DNA of 41,316 bases. Origin: Clostridia bacterium (GTDB lineage: Bacteria; Bacillota; Clostridia; Christensenellales; CAG-1252). This document shows, piece after piece, positions 24,021 to 30,407 of this stretch. The stretch covers positions 1 to 41,316 of the forward strand of contig JAFTOZ010000064.1 of assembly GCA_017463565.1 (NCBI GenBank), in the 5' to 3' direction. Positions within the stretch are counted from its first letter, which is position 1. Each line of letters opens with the position of its first letter. The position numbers and the translations under genes were made by a program. The notes beneath the pieces were generated by a model, which saw nothing but the letters and a program-made list of their open reading frames with translations, did no database searches and was not told where the DNA came from.

Positions 24021-25012
24021 TATGCCCCCTTACGCACGTACGCAACGTGCTCCTCGTCCAAGTGGGCGCACACCTCTCGAATGGCGTCCTCGTTATCCTC
24101 TACCTCAATGACCATATGTCCGTACATTTTGCCGTCGATATCCTTCATGTCGGCGAATACGATACTGACGGGTGTTTTGATCTTCAAGATCAACTGGGAC
24201 ACAACGGGCATGAACGTCTTTTCGCCGTTGAACAACAGGCGCAAGCGCACGCGTCCTTCTACGGGATTTTCTCTTGCTTTTTCGGGCAGGATCAAGCTCT
24301 TTGCAATGCCCGAGGTGGGGTTGCAGAAGATCTCTGCCATTTCGCCTGCCTCTGCGATACGTGCGTGATCCAATACCGCCACCTTGTTGCAGATACTCTC
24401 TACCACCTTCATTTCGTGGGTGATAATCACGACGGTAACGCCCATGGTCTGGTTGATTTCCTTCAACAATTCCAGGATAGAAACGGTGGTACTTGGGTCG
24501 AGTGCACTGGTGGCCTCGTCACACAACAAATAACTGGGATTTGTGGCCAAAGCGCGTGCAATCGCGACTCTTTGTTGTTGTCCTCCCGACAGTTCGCTGG
24601 GGTAGGCGTTCTCTTTGTCTGCCAGTCCGACCGTCTTCAAAAGGGCGCGCGCACGTTCCACCCGCTCCTTTTTGCCTACCTTTGCCAACTCCAAGGGGAA
24701 GCAAACGTTGCCCAAAGCGGTGCGTTGCTCCAACAGGTTAAAGTGTTGGAAAATCATGCCGATACGGCTACGCATAGCGCGCACCTCTTTCATACTGATT
24801 TGGGTCAGGTCCTTTCCGTCCACGATCACGCTACCGTGAGTGGGGCGCTCCAACATATTGATACAGCGAATCAGGGTGCTTTTGCCTGCGCCCGACAAAC
24901 CGATGATGCCGTAGATATCGCCGTCCTCAATAGTCAAGCTCACCGAATCGAGTACGGTGATGGGTCCTTCCTTTGTGGGGAACTGTTTGGTTAGGTTTTG
25001 AATTTCAATCAT
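24020..25012 (-). CDS. metN: Methionine ABC transporter ATP-binding protein with C-terminal NIL domain
   Basis: 330 residues. Walker A GLSGAGKST at 38-46, Q-loop near 89, signature LSGGQQQR at 141-148, Walker B LLCDEATSALD at 162-172 and the switch His at 199. Residues from about 255 form the NIL domain, which in MetN binds methionine and inhibits transport when the cell is replete. First gene of metN-metI-metQ. A GAGG element lies four bases before the ATG. The 195-base leader upstream contains a peptide ORF and two terminators, so transcription into this gene is probably conditional. Confidence 0.95.
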   Translation of the reverse strand: MIEIQNLTKQFPTKEGPITVLDSVSLTIEDGDIYGIIGLSGAGKSTLIRCINMLERPTHGSVIVDGKDLTQISMKEVRAMRSRIGMIFQHFNLLEQRTALGNVCFPLELAKVGKKERVERARALLKTVGLADKENAYPSELSGGQQQRVAIARALATNPSYLLCDEATSALDPSTTVSILELLKEINQTMGVTVVIITHEMKVVESICNKVAVLDHARIAEAGEMAEIFCNPTSGIAKSLILPEKARENPVEGRVRLRLLFNGEKTFMPVVSQLILKIKTPVSIVFADMKDIDGKMYGHMVIEVEDNEDAIREVCAHLDEEHVAYVRKGA

Positions 25013-25024
25013 ACGTCCTCATAG

Positions 25025-25054
25025 AAAACCCGAAGTCAACGTTGGCTTCGGGTC
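25025..25054 (-). terminator. metNIQ leader terminator 2
   Basis: Stem CCCGAAG/CTTCGGG with a partly self-complementary loop (CAACGTTG), followed by TTTTC. It lies directly before the metN ribosome site and shares bases with the proposed antiterminator. Confidence 0.7.
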
Positions 25055-25066
25055 ATAGTTCATAAT

Positions 25067-25096
25067 AAAACCCGAAAGGCGATTGCTTTTCGGGTC
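25067..25096 (-). terminator. metNIQ leader terminator 1
   Basis: Stem CCCGAAA/TTTCGGG extended by G-C pairs, followed by TTTT. It stands 13 bases upstream of the second terminator and has nearly the same 5' arm (GACCCGAA). Confidence 0.7.
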
Positions 25097-25138
25097 ATAT
25101 TTGCTGCTCTGGATTTTCTCACACCAAAACGCACGCAA

Positions 25139-25186
25139 CTATGACCTTGCGTGGTGCATTCGCATGATGAGAGTACTCCATTTCAT
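25139..25186 (-). CDS. Putative Met-rich leader peptide (15 aa) of the metNIQ operon
   Basis: The reading frame is MKWSTLIMRMHHARS-stop. A GAGGT ribosome site (25196-25192) stands five bases before the ATG, and the predicted transcription start is about 20 bases upstream. Met codons are at positions 1, 8 and 10 (AUG-CGA-AUG). The stop codon lies in the loop of the downstream hairpin. A ribosome slowed at codons 8-10 would block the 5' arm of that hairpin yet leave GGTCATAGTT free; one at the stop codon would cover it. Too short to prove by coding statistics; the case rests on the ribosome site and layout. Confidence 0.5.
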   Translation of the reverse strand: MKWSTLIMRMHHARS

Positions 25187-25213
25187 AGCAAACCTCGTAT
25201 CTTTGATAATCCC

Positions 25214-25243
25214 ATTATGCCATAGCGCAAAATGCCGTGTCAA
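25214..25243 (-). promoter_or_regulatory. Promoter of the metNIQ operon
   Basis: Minus strand TTGACA-N18-CATAAT, with transcription expected from about 25207. An inverted repeat TTATCGA-N6-TCGATAA (25267-25248) lies immediately upstream of the -35 and could bind a regulator. Confidence 0.7.
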
Positions 25244-25277
25244 ACGATTATCGAGTTTTTTCGATAAGTTTAGCAAA

Positions 25278-26171
25278 TTAAGCGAAAAGCCAGGCGCACA
25301 AATCCTCTAGCGCAGTCTGCGCCTCGGGCAATTGGTCGAAATAGATGGGGTAGTCGTGGAAGAGCCCCTCTCCAATGACCAAGGTCACGTCCTTGTGGAG
25401 TTCCTCCATCTTTTGGGCAAGTCGCGTACTGTCGGACAACAGTATCTCGTGCGAAGCCACCGACACGTAGGTAGGAGGAAGGATAGAGAGATCTCCCCAA
25501 AGGGGCGAGATTTCGCCCGAGCTGGGATCTCCCTCGCCTGCCACGGCAAACACGTTGGTAGCACGTGCGGCATCGGGAATGTCCAATCCGTTGAGGGGGT
25601 GTCTTCCCAAAACCACGTCCAGGTAGAAATTATCGTAGTAGGATTCGCCCGATGCGGTCAAATCCGTCCAAGGGCTCACGAGAGCCAATTTGTGGGGCAT
25701 AGGGTGGCCTTCTTTTGCCAACGTCTGCGCCAATTGCAGGGACAGGTGTCCACCGGACGAGTCTCCCACTAGGCGGACGGGACCCTCTTGCGCCAAGCGC
25801 AAATACAAACCCTTCACCTCGTTCAAAGCGGTGGGATATACCGAAGGCAACAGGGCATAGTCGGGCAGAGCCACCGTTGCGTGGCACAGCTTTGCTACCT
25901 GCTCCGCCACCCGACGGTAACGGTCGTTGACACCCGTATGGTAGCCGCCTCCGTGCAAAAACAACACCGTGCCGCGACTTTCCTCCACCAGTGGCGAAAA
26001 GAACTCCACCGGCAGACCGTCCAGGCAAACCGTGCGATAGCGCACCCCCTTGGGGGTGTAGGCCTGAGCCCGATCACTCGAGGCAGCCAGTCTGTCCAAC
26101 CAGCCCTGCCACGAGTCGGCACGCTTTCTTGCGGCCAGTCTTTTGATAGTACGCTTGGCCGCGCCCGTCAT
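25278..26171 (-). CDS. Alpha/beta hydrolase, hormone-sensitive-lipase-type esterase
   Basis: 297 residues. HGGG at 73-76 forms the oxyanion hole and GDSSGG at 136-141 holds the nucleophile Ser138 (family consensus GDSAGG). An Asp in LLSDSTRL and a His in GLFHDYP complete the triad. YALLPSVYPTALNEV and SPWTDLTASGESY are further HSL-family blocks. No signal peptide, so a cytoplasmic esterase or deacetylase of small acyl or acetyl esters is expected. The start overlaps the stop of the CBM20 gene (TAATG), so the two are coupled, which hints at carbohydrate-ester substrates; that is inference. Confidence 0.9.
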   Translation of the reverse strand: MTGAAKRTIKRLAARKRADSWQGWLDRLAASSDRAQAYTPKGVRYRTVCLDGLPVEFFSPLVEESRGTVLFLHGGGYHTGVNDRYRRVAEQVAKLCHATVALPDYALLPSVYPTALNEVKGLYLRLAQEGPVRLVGDSSGGHLSLQLAQTLAKEGHPMPHKLALVSPWTDLTASGESYYDNFYLDVVLGRHPLNGLDIPDAARATNVFAVAGEGDPSSGEISPLWGDLSILPPTYVSVASHEILLSDSTRLAQKMEELHKDVTLVIGEGLFHDYPIYFDQLPEAQTALEDLCAWLFA

Positions 26172-26491
26172 TAGTCCATGCGCCAGTTGGGCACTTCGTC
26201 CACAACCACCAGACCCTTTTGAGCGACGATGGTGCGGTTAGCAACTTCCTCGCCCCAAATGCCCTTTTCCACAGCGCTCCAATCGGCGTCACGCAGGAAC
26301 TTATACTCGAAGCTTGCGCCTACGGGCAACATTTTCACGGCACACCAGCCCTTGTCGGTCAGGCGCATTTTGGTAGCGGACTTAGCAATCCACAGACCTG
26401 CATTACGCAGCTCGCCGCACAAGTACATTTGCTCAGCAGGGTGCTTGGTGGTGACGTAAAAAGTAACTCTACAACGTTTGATTTTTTCCAT
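26171..26491 (-). CDS. Free-standing CBM20-like starch-binding domain protein
   Basis: 106 residues, essentially a single domain. The pattern follows CBM20: V-T-F-Y-V-T-T, MYLCGELRNAGLW, A-T-K-M, K-G-W-C-A-V, LPVGASFEYKFLRD and, near the end, WGEEVANRTI (family: WE.G.NR). There is no signal peptide or catalytic domain. CBM20 normally targets amylases and glucanotransferases to alpha-glucans, so a cytoplasmic glycogen- or starch-binding role is likely. It is expressed with an esterase and diverges from the malQ operon. A strong GGAGGT site precedes the ATG. Confidence 0.8.
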   Translation of the reverse strand: MEKIKRCRVTFYVTTKHPAEQMYLCGELRNAGLWIAKSATKMRLTDKGWCAVKMLPVGASFEYKFLRDADWSAVEKGIWGEEVANRTIVAQKGLVVVDEVPNWRMD

Positions 26492-26532
26492 AATTAACCT
26501 CCAAAATGGTAGTGAAATTTTCTACTTCCCTT

Positions 26533-26562
26533 ATTCTATCACGAGGTTTGCCCTCTCGTCAA
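26533..26562 (-). promoter_or_regulatory. Promoter of the CBM20-esterase operon
   Basis: Minus strand TTGACG-N18-TAGAAT. The spacer contains an imperfect inverted repeat (CGAGAGGGCAAACCTCG). The -35 is only eight bases from the -35 of the divergent DUF1294/malQ promoter, so one bound protein could affect both. Confidence 0.65.
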
Positions 26563-26570
26563 ATCATATC

Positions 26571-26599
26571 TTGACATTACCTACGTATTATGGTAAAAT
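26571..26599 (+). promoter_or_regulatory. Promoter of the DUF1294-HAD-malQ operon
   Basis: TTGACA-N17-TAAAAT, followed by a leader of about 45 bases with AAAGGAG before the ATG at 26651. Confidence 0.8.
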
Positions 26600-26650
26600 A
26601 TTCGTGCGATAGCGAACATATATTTATATATGTTTGGGCAAAGGAGATTT

Positions 26651-27100
26651 ATGAGCTTCGTTTTAGCAGTTTCAACAGGTGTAGCCGGCGGCTTTGGCGC
26701 TTTCGTTTTGGTGATGTCGCTCATCGGTTTTTTGCTTATTCGCGCGGATAAAATGCGTTGGTTGAAGCACAAGGAACGCACCGACGTTTTGATGCGGATC
26801 CCACCCAAAGAAGGGGAGAAGATTTCCAAGAAGAGAAAGAAGACGCGTATAGCCGTTACCGACGGTGACTATGCGTACGAAGGGCGTATCAACGATAAGA
26901 TACTGCTGTTGATTGCCTTTCTGTTTGGTGGCATAGGAGAGTTGTTGGCCATGGCGATTTATCGCCACAAATGGTACAAATGGTCTTTCCGCACCGGTAT
27001 GCCGCTGATTGCCGTGCTGAATTTGGTATTGGCAGGGCTGATTATTGCTTTGATCGCCGCACCGGGCGGGCGTATCGATTTGATTGGAGTACCGAGGTAG
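26651..27100 (+). CDS. DUF1294 family membrane protein
   Basis: 149 residues from MSFVLAVS, chosen because AAAGGAG stands seven bases upstream; an ATG seven codons earlier has no ribosome site. Three to four hydrophobic segments. The DUF1294 pattern is clear: ADKMRW near the first helix, then LLLIAFLFGGIGELLAMAIYRHKWYKWSFRTGMP. A basic hydrophilic insertion of about 45 residues separates helix 1 from the rest, making it longer than typical members of about 90 residues. Function of the family is unknown. First gene of the operon with a HAD hydrolase and malQ. Confidence 0.82.
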   Translation: MSFVLAVSTGVAGGFGAFVLVMSLIGFLLIRADKMRWLKHKERTDVLMRIPPKEGEKISKKRKKTRIAVTDGDYAYEGRINDKILLLIAFLFGGIGELLAMAIYRHKWYKWSFRTGMPLIAVLNLVLAGLIIALIAAPGGRIDLIGVPR

Positions 27101-27106
27101 TTATTT

Positions 27107-27949
27107 ATGGAAAAACCGATCGTAGCCATTTTGTATGATTTTGATAAGACTCTCTGCACGCGTGATATGCAGGAGTACACGTTCATTCCCTCCGTGGGTA
27201 TGGAGCCGCACGAGTTTTGGGCGGAGTCGGACAAACTCGCCAAGACGGAGCAGATGGACACCATTTTGTCCTATATGTACTGTATGCTACACTTTTCCAA
27301 TTTGTGTGGCAAGCCCATTCATCGCGAAAGTTTGTATGCCTGTGGCGAACACGTGGAGTATCATCCCGGCGTAGAGGGCTGGTTTGAGCGTATCAACGCG
27401 TACGGCGACAAGGTGGGCGTGCAGGTGGAGCACTATGTGCTGTCTTCCGGCTTGAAGGAGATTATCGAGGGCACCTCGATTGCTCGCTATTTCACCAAGA
27501 TTTTTGCCTGTGAGTTTATGTACGTAGACGGCGTGGCCGCTTGGCCCAAAATGGCGGTGAACTATACGGGCAAAACGCAATTCGTATACCGTATTAACAA
27601 GGGTGTTTTGGATATCAGCAACAACGCAGACGTCAACAATTCCAAGCCCGAAGAGGAGCGCCGTGTGTTCTTCCCCAATATGATCTATATCGGTGACGGA
27701 CTGACGGACGTGCCTTGTATGAAGCTCGTTAAGCAATCGGGAGGCCATTCGATTGCCCTCTATCAACACAGCTCGTTGGAGGTTGCTAGACCTCTGTTGA
27801 AGCACTCCCGTGTGGATTGGATGTTTGAGGCAGACTATACCGAGGGCAGTGAATTGGATGTTGCTATGCACCTCATTCTCGACAAACTCGCAAACGACAA
27901 CCGCTTGCGCTCTCTCAACCGTACGCAGAAAGAGAGCCTGGGCGAATAA
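27107..27949 (+). CDS. HAD-superfamily hydrolase (phosphatase-like)
   Basis: 280 residues. HAD motif I is YDFDKTL (nucleophile Asp11, acid Asp13), motif II is the Ser in YVLSSGL, motif III a Lys in the middle region, and motif IV is IYIGDGLTDVPCM. The layout with an alpha-helical cap after motif I resembles the phosphoserine-phosphatase-like group. Likely a cytoplasmic phosphatase of unknown substrate. The ribosome site (GAGGT) overlaps the end of the DUF1294 gene, so expression is coupled, and malQ follows 21 bases later. Confidence 0.88.
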   Translation: MEKPIVAILYDFDKTLCTRDMQEYTFIPSVGMEPHEFWAESDKLAKTEQMDTILSYMYCMLHFSNLCGKPIHRESLYACGEHVEYHPGVEGWFERINAYGDKVGVQVEHYVLSSGLKEIIEGTSIARYFTKIFACEFMYVDGVAAWPKMAVNYTGKTQFVYRINKGVLDISNNADVNNSKPEEERRVFFPNMIYIGDGLTDVPCMKLVKQSGGHSIALYQHSSLEVARPLLKHSRVDWMFEADYTEGSELDVAMHLILDKLANDNRLRSLNRTQKESLGE

Positions 27950-27970
27950 TAGAATAGAAAAGGAGAAACC

Positions 27971-29458
27971 ATGGATCAAACACGCAACTTTGGCTTTGAA
28001 CACAAAAGTGGCATTCTCATGCCAGTCAGCGCTCTTGCAGGCCCCTACGGTATTGGTACCTTTGGCCGTCCCTGCCGTCGATTCATCGACTTTCTGGCTA
28101 AGGCGAAGCAAACCTGTTGGCAGGTGTTGCCCCTCAACCCGACCGCATACGGCGATAGCCCCTATCAGTCTCCTGCCTCTTTTGCAGGAAACCTGTATTT
28201 TATCGACGTAGAAGCGTTGGCAGAGCAGGGTCTTCTGACGAAAGAGGAGTTGGCATCCTGCCGTCATCCCTTGGGCCGTATCGACTACGGCTGGCTGTTT
28301 AATACGCGCGCCGATGTGCTGCGCCGTGCCTATGCACGTTTCCGTCCAAACGCGTCCTACTACTACTTCCTGCGCACCAACGCCGATTGGTTGGAGGATT
28401 ACGCGCTGTTTATGGCACTCAAGGTCAAGCACGGCTACCGTCCCTGGAGCGAGTGGCCCCACGAGGAGCGCACCTATTCTTCCGCGGTGCTTGCCAAAGC
28501 AGACCACCGTCAAGAGATGGGTTTCTGGCGCTTTGTGCAATATCTGTTCCATATCCAATGGAGAGACGTGCGCCGCTATGCTCGCAAGAAGAAGATCAAA
28601 ATCATCGGTGATATGCCCATCTACGTTGCATACGATAGCGTAGAGGTATGGAGCCATCCTGAGCTGTTCCTGTTGGACGGAGATCTGAAGCCCACCGTGG
28701 TAGCAGGTTGTCCTCCCGATGGATTCTCTCCCGACGGACAGTTGTGGGGCAACCCCATCTATCATTGGGAGCGTATGAAGCAAAACGGCTTTGATTGGTG
28801 GGTGGCACGTATCCGCCGTTCTTTGGCGCTGTATGACATTTTGCGTATCGACCACTTCCGCGGTTTTGCAGGTTACTACGTGATCCCCTTTGGCGACAGT
28901 ACCGCTCGCGGCGGTCATTGGGTATCGGGTGTGGGCAAAGAGTTGTTTGCCCGTATCAAAGAGGCCCTGCCGAATGCCAAGATTATCGCTGAGGATTTGG
29001 GATTTATCACCCCCGACGTGCGTGAACTGTTGGACTTCACCGGCTTCCCCGGTATGAAGATTTTGCAGTTTGCTTTCTACGATGAGAACGCAGAGTATCT
29101 GCCCCGTTGCTATCCGCACGGCAACTGCGTGGTCTATACCGGCTCGCACGATGCAGATTGTACCGCCACTTGGTGTGAGCAACTGTCGGGTGATACCAAG
29201 GCTCGCTTTGAGCGTGAATGTCCCCGTCAAAAGGGCATGAGCGCCGTTTGGAGTTTGATTGATTTGGCAATGGGTTCCAAGGCAAACTTGGCTGTGATTC
29301 CTTTGCAGGACTATCTGGAGCTTCCCAACGAGCGTGCACGTATGAACACTCCCTCTACCGCAGAGGGCAACTGGACGTGGCGTGCTTGCTATCGCTCCAC
29401 CACCAAGGCTTTGGCAGAGCGCATTGCAGCACTCACCAAAAAGAACGGCCGTCACTAA
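27971..29458 (+). CDS. malQ: 4-alpha-glucanotransferase (amylomaltase, GH77)
   Basis: 495 residues, full length for the family. N-terminal GILMPVSALAGPYGIGTFG and QVLPLNPTAYGDSPYQSPASFAGN are GH77 signatures. The nucleophile Asp is in ILRIDHFRGF, the acid/base Glu in IIAEDLGFITPDV, and the third acidic residue in GSHDADC (usually GTHDND). It transfers alpha-1,4-glucan segments between maltodextrins in the cytoplasm. AAAAGGAG lies six bases before the ATG. Last gene of its operon, closed by a UUCG-loop terminator. The neighbouring CBM20 gene fits a small alpha-glucan metabolism locus. Confidence 0.95.
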   Translation: MDQTRNFGFEHKSGILMPVSALAGPYGIGTFGRPCRRFIDFLAKAKQTCWQVLPLNPTAYGDSPYQSPASFAGNLYFIDVEALAEQGLLTKEELASCRHPLGRIDYGWLFNTRADVLRRAYARFRPNASYYYFLRTNADWLEDYALFMALKVKHGYRPWSEWPHEERTYSSAVLAKADHRQEMGFWRFVQYLFHIQWRDVRRYARKKKIKIIGDMPIYVAYDSVEVWSHPELFLLDGDLKPTVVAGCPPDGFSPDGQLWGNPIYHWERMKQNGFDWWVARIRRSLALYDILRIDHFRGFAGYYVIPFGDSTARGGHWVSGVGKELFARIKEALPNAKIIAEDLGFITPDVRELLDFTGFPGMKILQFAFYDENAEYLPRCYPHGNCVVYTGSHDADCTATWCEQLSGDTKARFERECPRQKGMSAVWSLIDLAMGSKANLAVIPLQDYLELPNERARMNTPSTAEGNWTWRACYRSTTKALAERIAALTKKNGRH

Positions 29459-29481
29459 GAAAAAGCACCCCATAGGGGTGC
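29456..29481 (-). terminator. Terminator of the collagen-like gene (minus strand)
   Basis: Stem GCACCCC/GGGGTGC with a three-base loop, followed on the minus strand by TTTTTC. It lies beyond the malQ terminator, so the two convergent genes use separate nested terminators. Confidence 0.75.
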
Positions 29482-29503
29482 CGAGGATAAACGGTTATGT
29501 ATC

Positions 29504-29527
29504 AGGGCAACTTCGGTTGCCCTTTTT
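29504..29527 (+). terminator. Terminator of the malQ operon
   Basis: GGGCAAC-TTCG-GTTGCCC, a perfect 7-bp stem closed by a stable C(UUCG)G tetraloop and followed by TTTTT. Confidence 0.9.
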
Positions 29528-30160
29528 CTATGCCAGGCGGACTGCCGTAATATAGGCGTTGTCAAATTCCATTGCCTCTGCGCTGTCGTTGGCAAGCGTC
29601 AAGTAGGTGCCGGTCGAGTTGTAGACGATGGTCTTGGCAACGTTGCCGTAGGCGGTGGCAGAAACGGTATCGCGCACGGTTTCCCCCGTTAGGGTAGCAC
29701 CGCCTGCTTGCAGACTAACCGCCAAAGGTACTTCGGCAGTAGTCGTAGCCTCTGCGGTAAGAGCAGTTGCGCCGTAGCCCACCAAATAGGTGCCGGCAGG
29801 CAGATAGACACCGTTGTTCATGCCCGTGATGGTTGTGGTAGGGGTGGTCGTGGCTATGGCCAACGGAATCACCGTAGAGCCTGCCACCGTGATGGCACCG
29901 CTCGTAGCATACGCCGCTATTCCCATACCCATCGGCCCCTGGGGGCCGGCAGGACCTGCAGGTCCTTGTGGACCGGGCACTTGTACGACCACACGTGGAG
30001 TAGGGGTGTAGCAGGTGTGTTGCTCGCAACAGTTACCACCGTATCTCGGTTGGGTGTTGTACGTGCCACACCAACCGCCGCCGTACCTGGGTTGGGTATT
30101 ACAACCGCCGTAGGGTTGTGCGTCGCACCAGCCGTGATGATGATTCAAAAAGATACACAT
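29528..30160 (-). CDS. Collagen-like exosporium-type protein (BclA-like)
   Basis: 210 residues from MCIFLNHHHG; GAGGAGG stands five bases before this ATG, and an ATG six codons earlier overlaps that site. Residues 1-60 are rich in Cys, Gly, Tyr and His with the repeated unit NTQPRYGG. A short Gly-X-Y tract follows (PGPQGPAGPAGPQGPMGMG), then a beta-rich domain of about 125 residues resembling the C-terminal trimerising domain of BclA. In Bacillus and Clostridium such proteins form the hair-like nap of the exosporium. The Cys/Tyr-rich head suggests cross-linking into the spore coat. Assignment is by architecture; the BclA N-terminal targeting motif is not visible. Confidence 0.82.
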   Translation of the reverse strand: MCIFLNHHHGWCDAQPYGGCNTQPRYGGGWCGTYNTQPRYGGNCCEQHTCYTPTPRVVVQVPGPQGPAGPAGPQGPMGMGIAAYATSGAITVAGSTVIPLAIATTTPTTTITGMNNGVYLPAGTYLVGYGATALTAEATTTAEVPLAVSLQAGGATLTGETVRDTVSATAYGNVAKTIVYNSTGTYLTLANDSAEAMEFDNAYITAVRLA

Positions 30161-30250
30161 AATTCCTCCTCTGTTCAAACAGGACGTTTCTCGTGCAATC
30201 TGGCACTTTATCTGGGGTAGCTATGGAAAAGAGAGCGCCCTGTTCTGCTA

Positions 30251-30280
30251 TAGCGTATGCAAAGGACGCCAAATGGGTGT
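30251..30280 (-). promoter_or_regulatory. Possible sigma-K/E promoter of the collagen-like gene
   Basis: The minus strand has CATACGCTA (30259-30251), matching the mother-cell -10 pattern CATANNNTA. An AC-containing -35 (ACACC) lies about 16 bases upstream. It is 91 bases before the start codon. Sigma-K consensus is short, so this is tentative. Confidence 0.35.
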
Positions 30281-30337
30281 ACGAGGAACACGCCGTTTCT
30301 ATAAAAATCCCCTCCAACAATTACCGAAAATTTGCAA

Positions 30338-30372
30338 AACCCCTCGACAGAGGGGTTCTGGTTGTGTATAAT
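30338..30372 (+). promoter_or_regulatory. Promoter of the lipase gene with inverted repeat over the -35
   Basis: TCGACA-N17-TATAAT (-35 at 30344-30349, -10 at 30367-30372). A perfect 8-bp inverted repeat, AACCCCTC-GACA-GAGGGGTT (30338-30357), covers the -35 and could be an operator. Confidence 0.65.
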
Positions 30373-30407
30373 TAAATAAGCGGTGATTCACACCCAAGGA
30401 GCGAAGC

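Larger units (their letters stand above)
25013..25207 (-). promoter_or_regulatory. metNIQ leader: probable ribosome-mediated attenuator
   Basis: In transcript order: a 15-codon leader peptide (25186-25139); a hairpin CACGCAA/TTGCGTG (25153-25147 with 25138-25132) whose loop holds the peptide's stop codon; two tandem terminators (25096-25067 and 25054-25025). GGTCATAGTT (25146-25137) is perfectly complementary to AACTATGACC (25060-25051), and seven bases of it also match TATGACC (25099-25093), so it can pair into the base of either terminator. The elements are seen directly; their use as a switch is inference. I looked for S-box (SAM-I) and T-box core sequences and found none. Confidence 0.6.

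Noticed and set aside
25013-25207. SAM-I (S-box), SAM-II or T-box riboswitch upstream of metN
   Set aside because: The short TTATCAAAG stretch near the start resembles the S-box beginning, but the other conserved core segments (GGCAACC, the downstream GGTGCTAA-type block, or the T-box AGGGTGG-ACC bulge) are absent.
27287-29473. 728-codon minus-strand open frame over the HAD and malQ genes
   Set aside because: It covers two well-identified enzymes on the plus strand and has no family features; an artefact of codon bias.
30338-30357. Inverted repeat read as a plain terminator
   Set aside because: No plus-strand gene ends just before it, and it coincides with the -35 of a good promoter, so an operator is the more likely reading; kept as a low-ranked finding.
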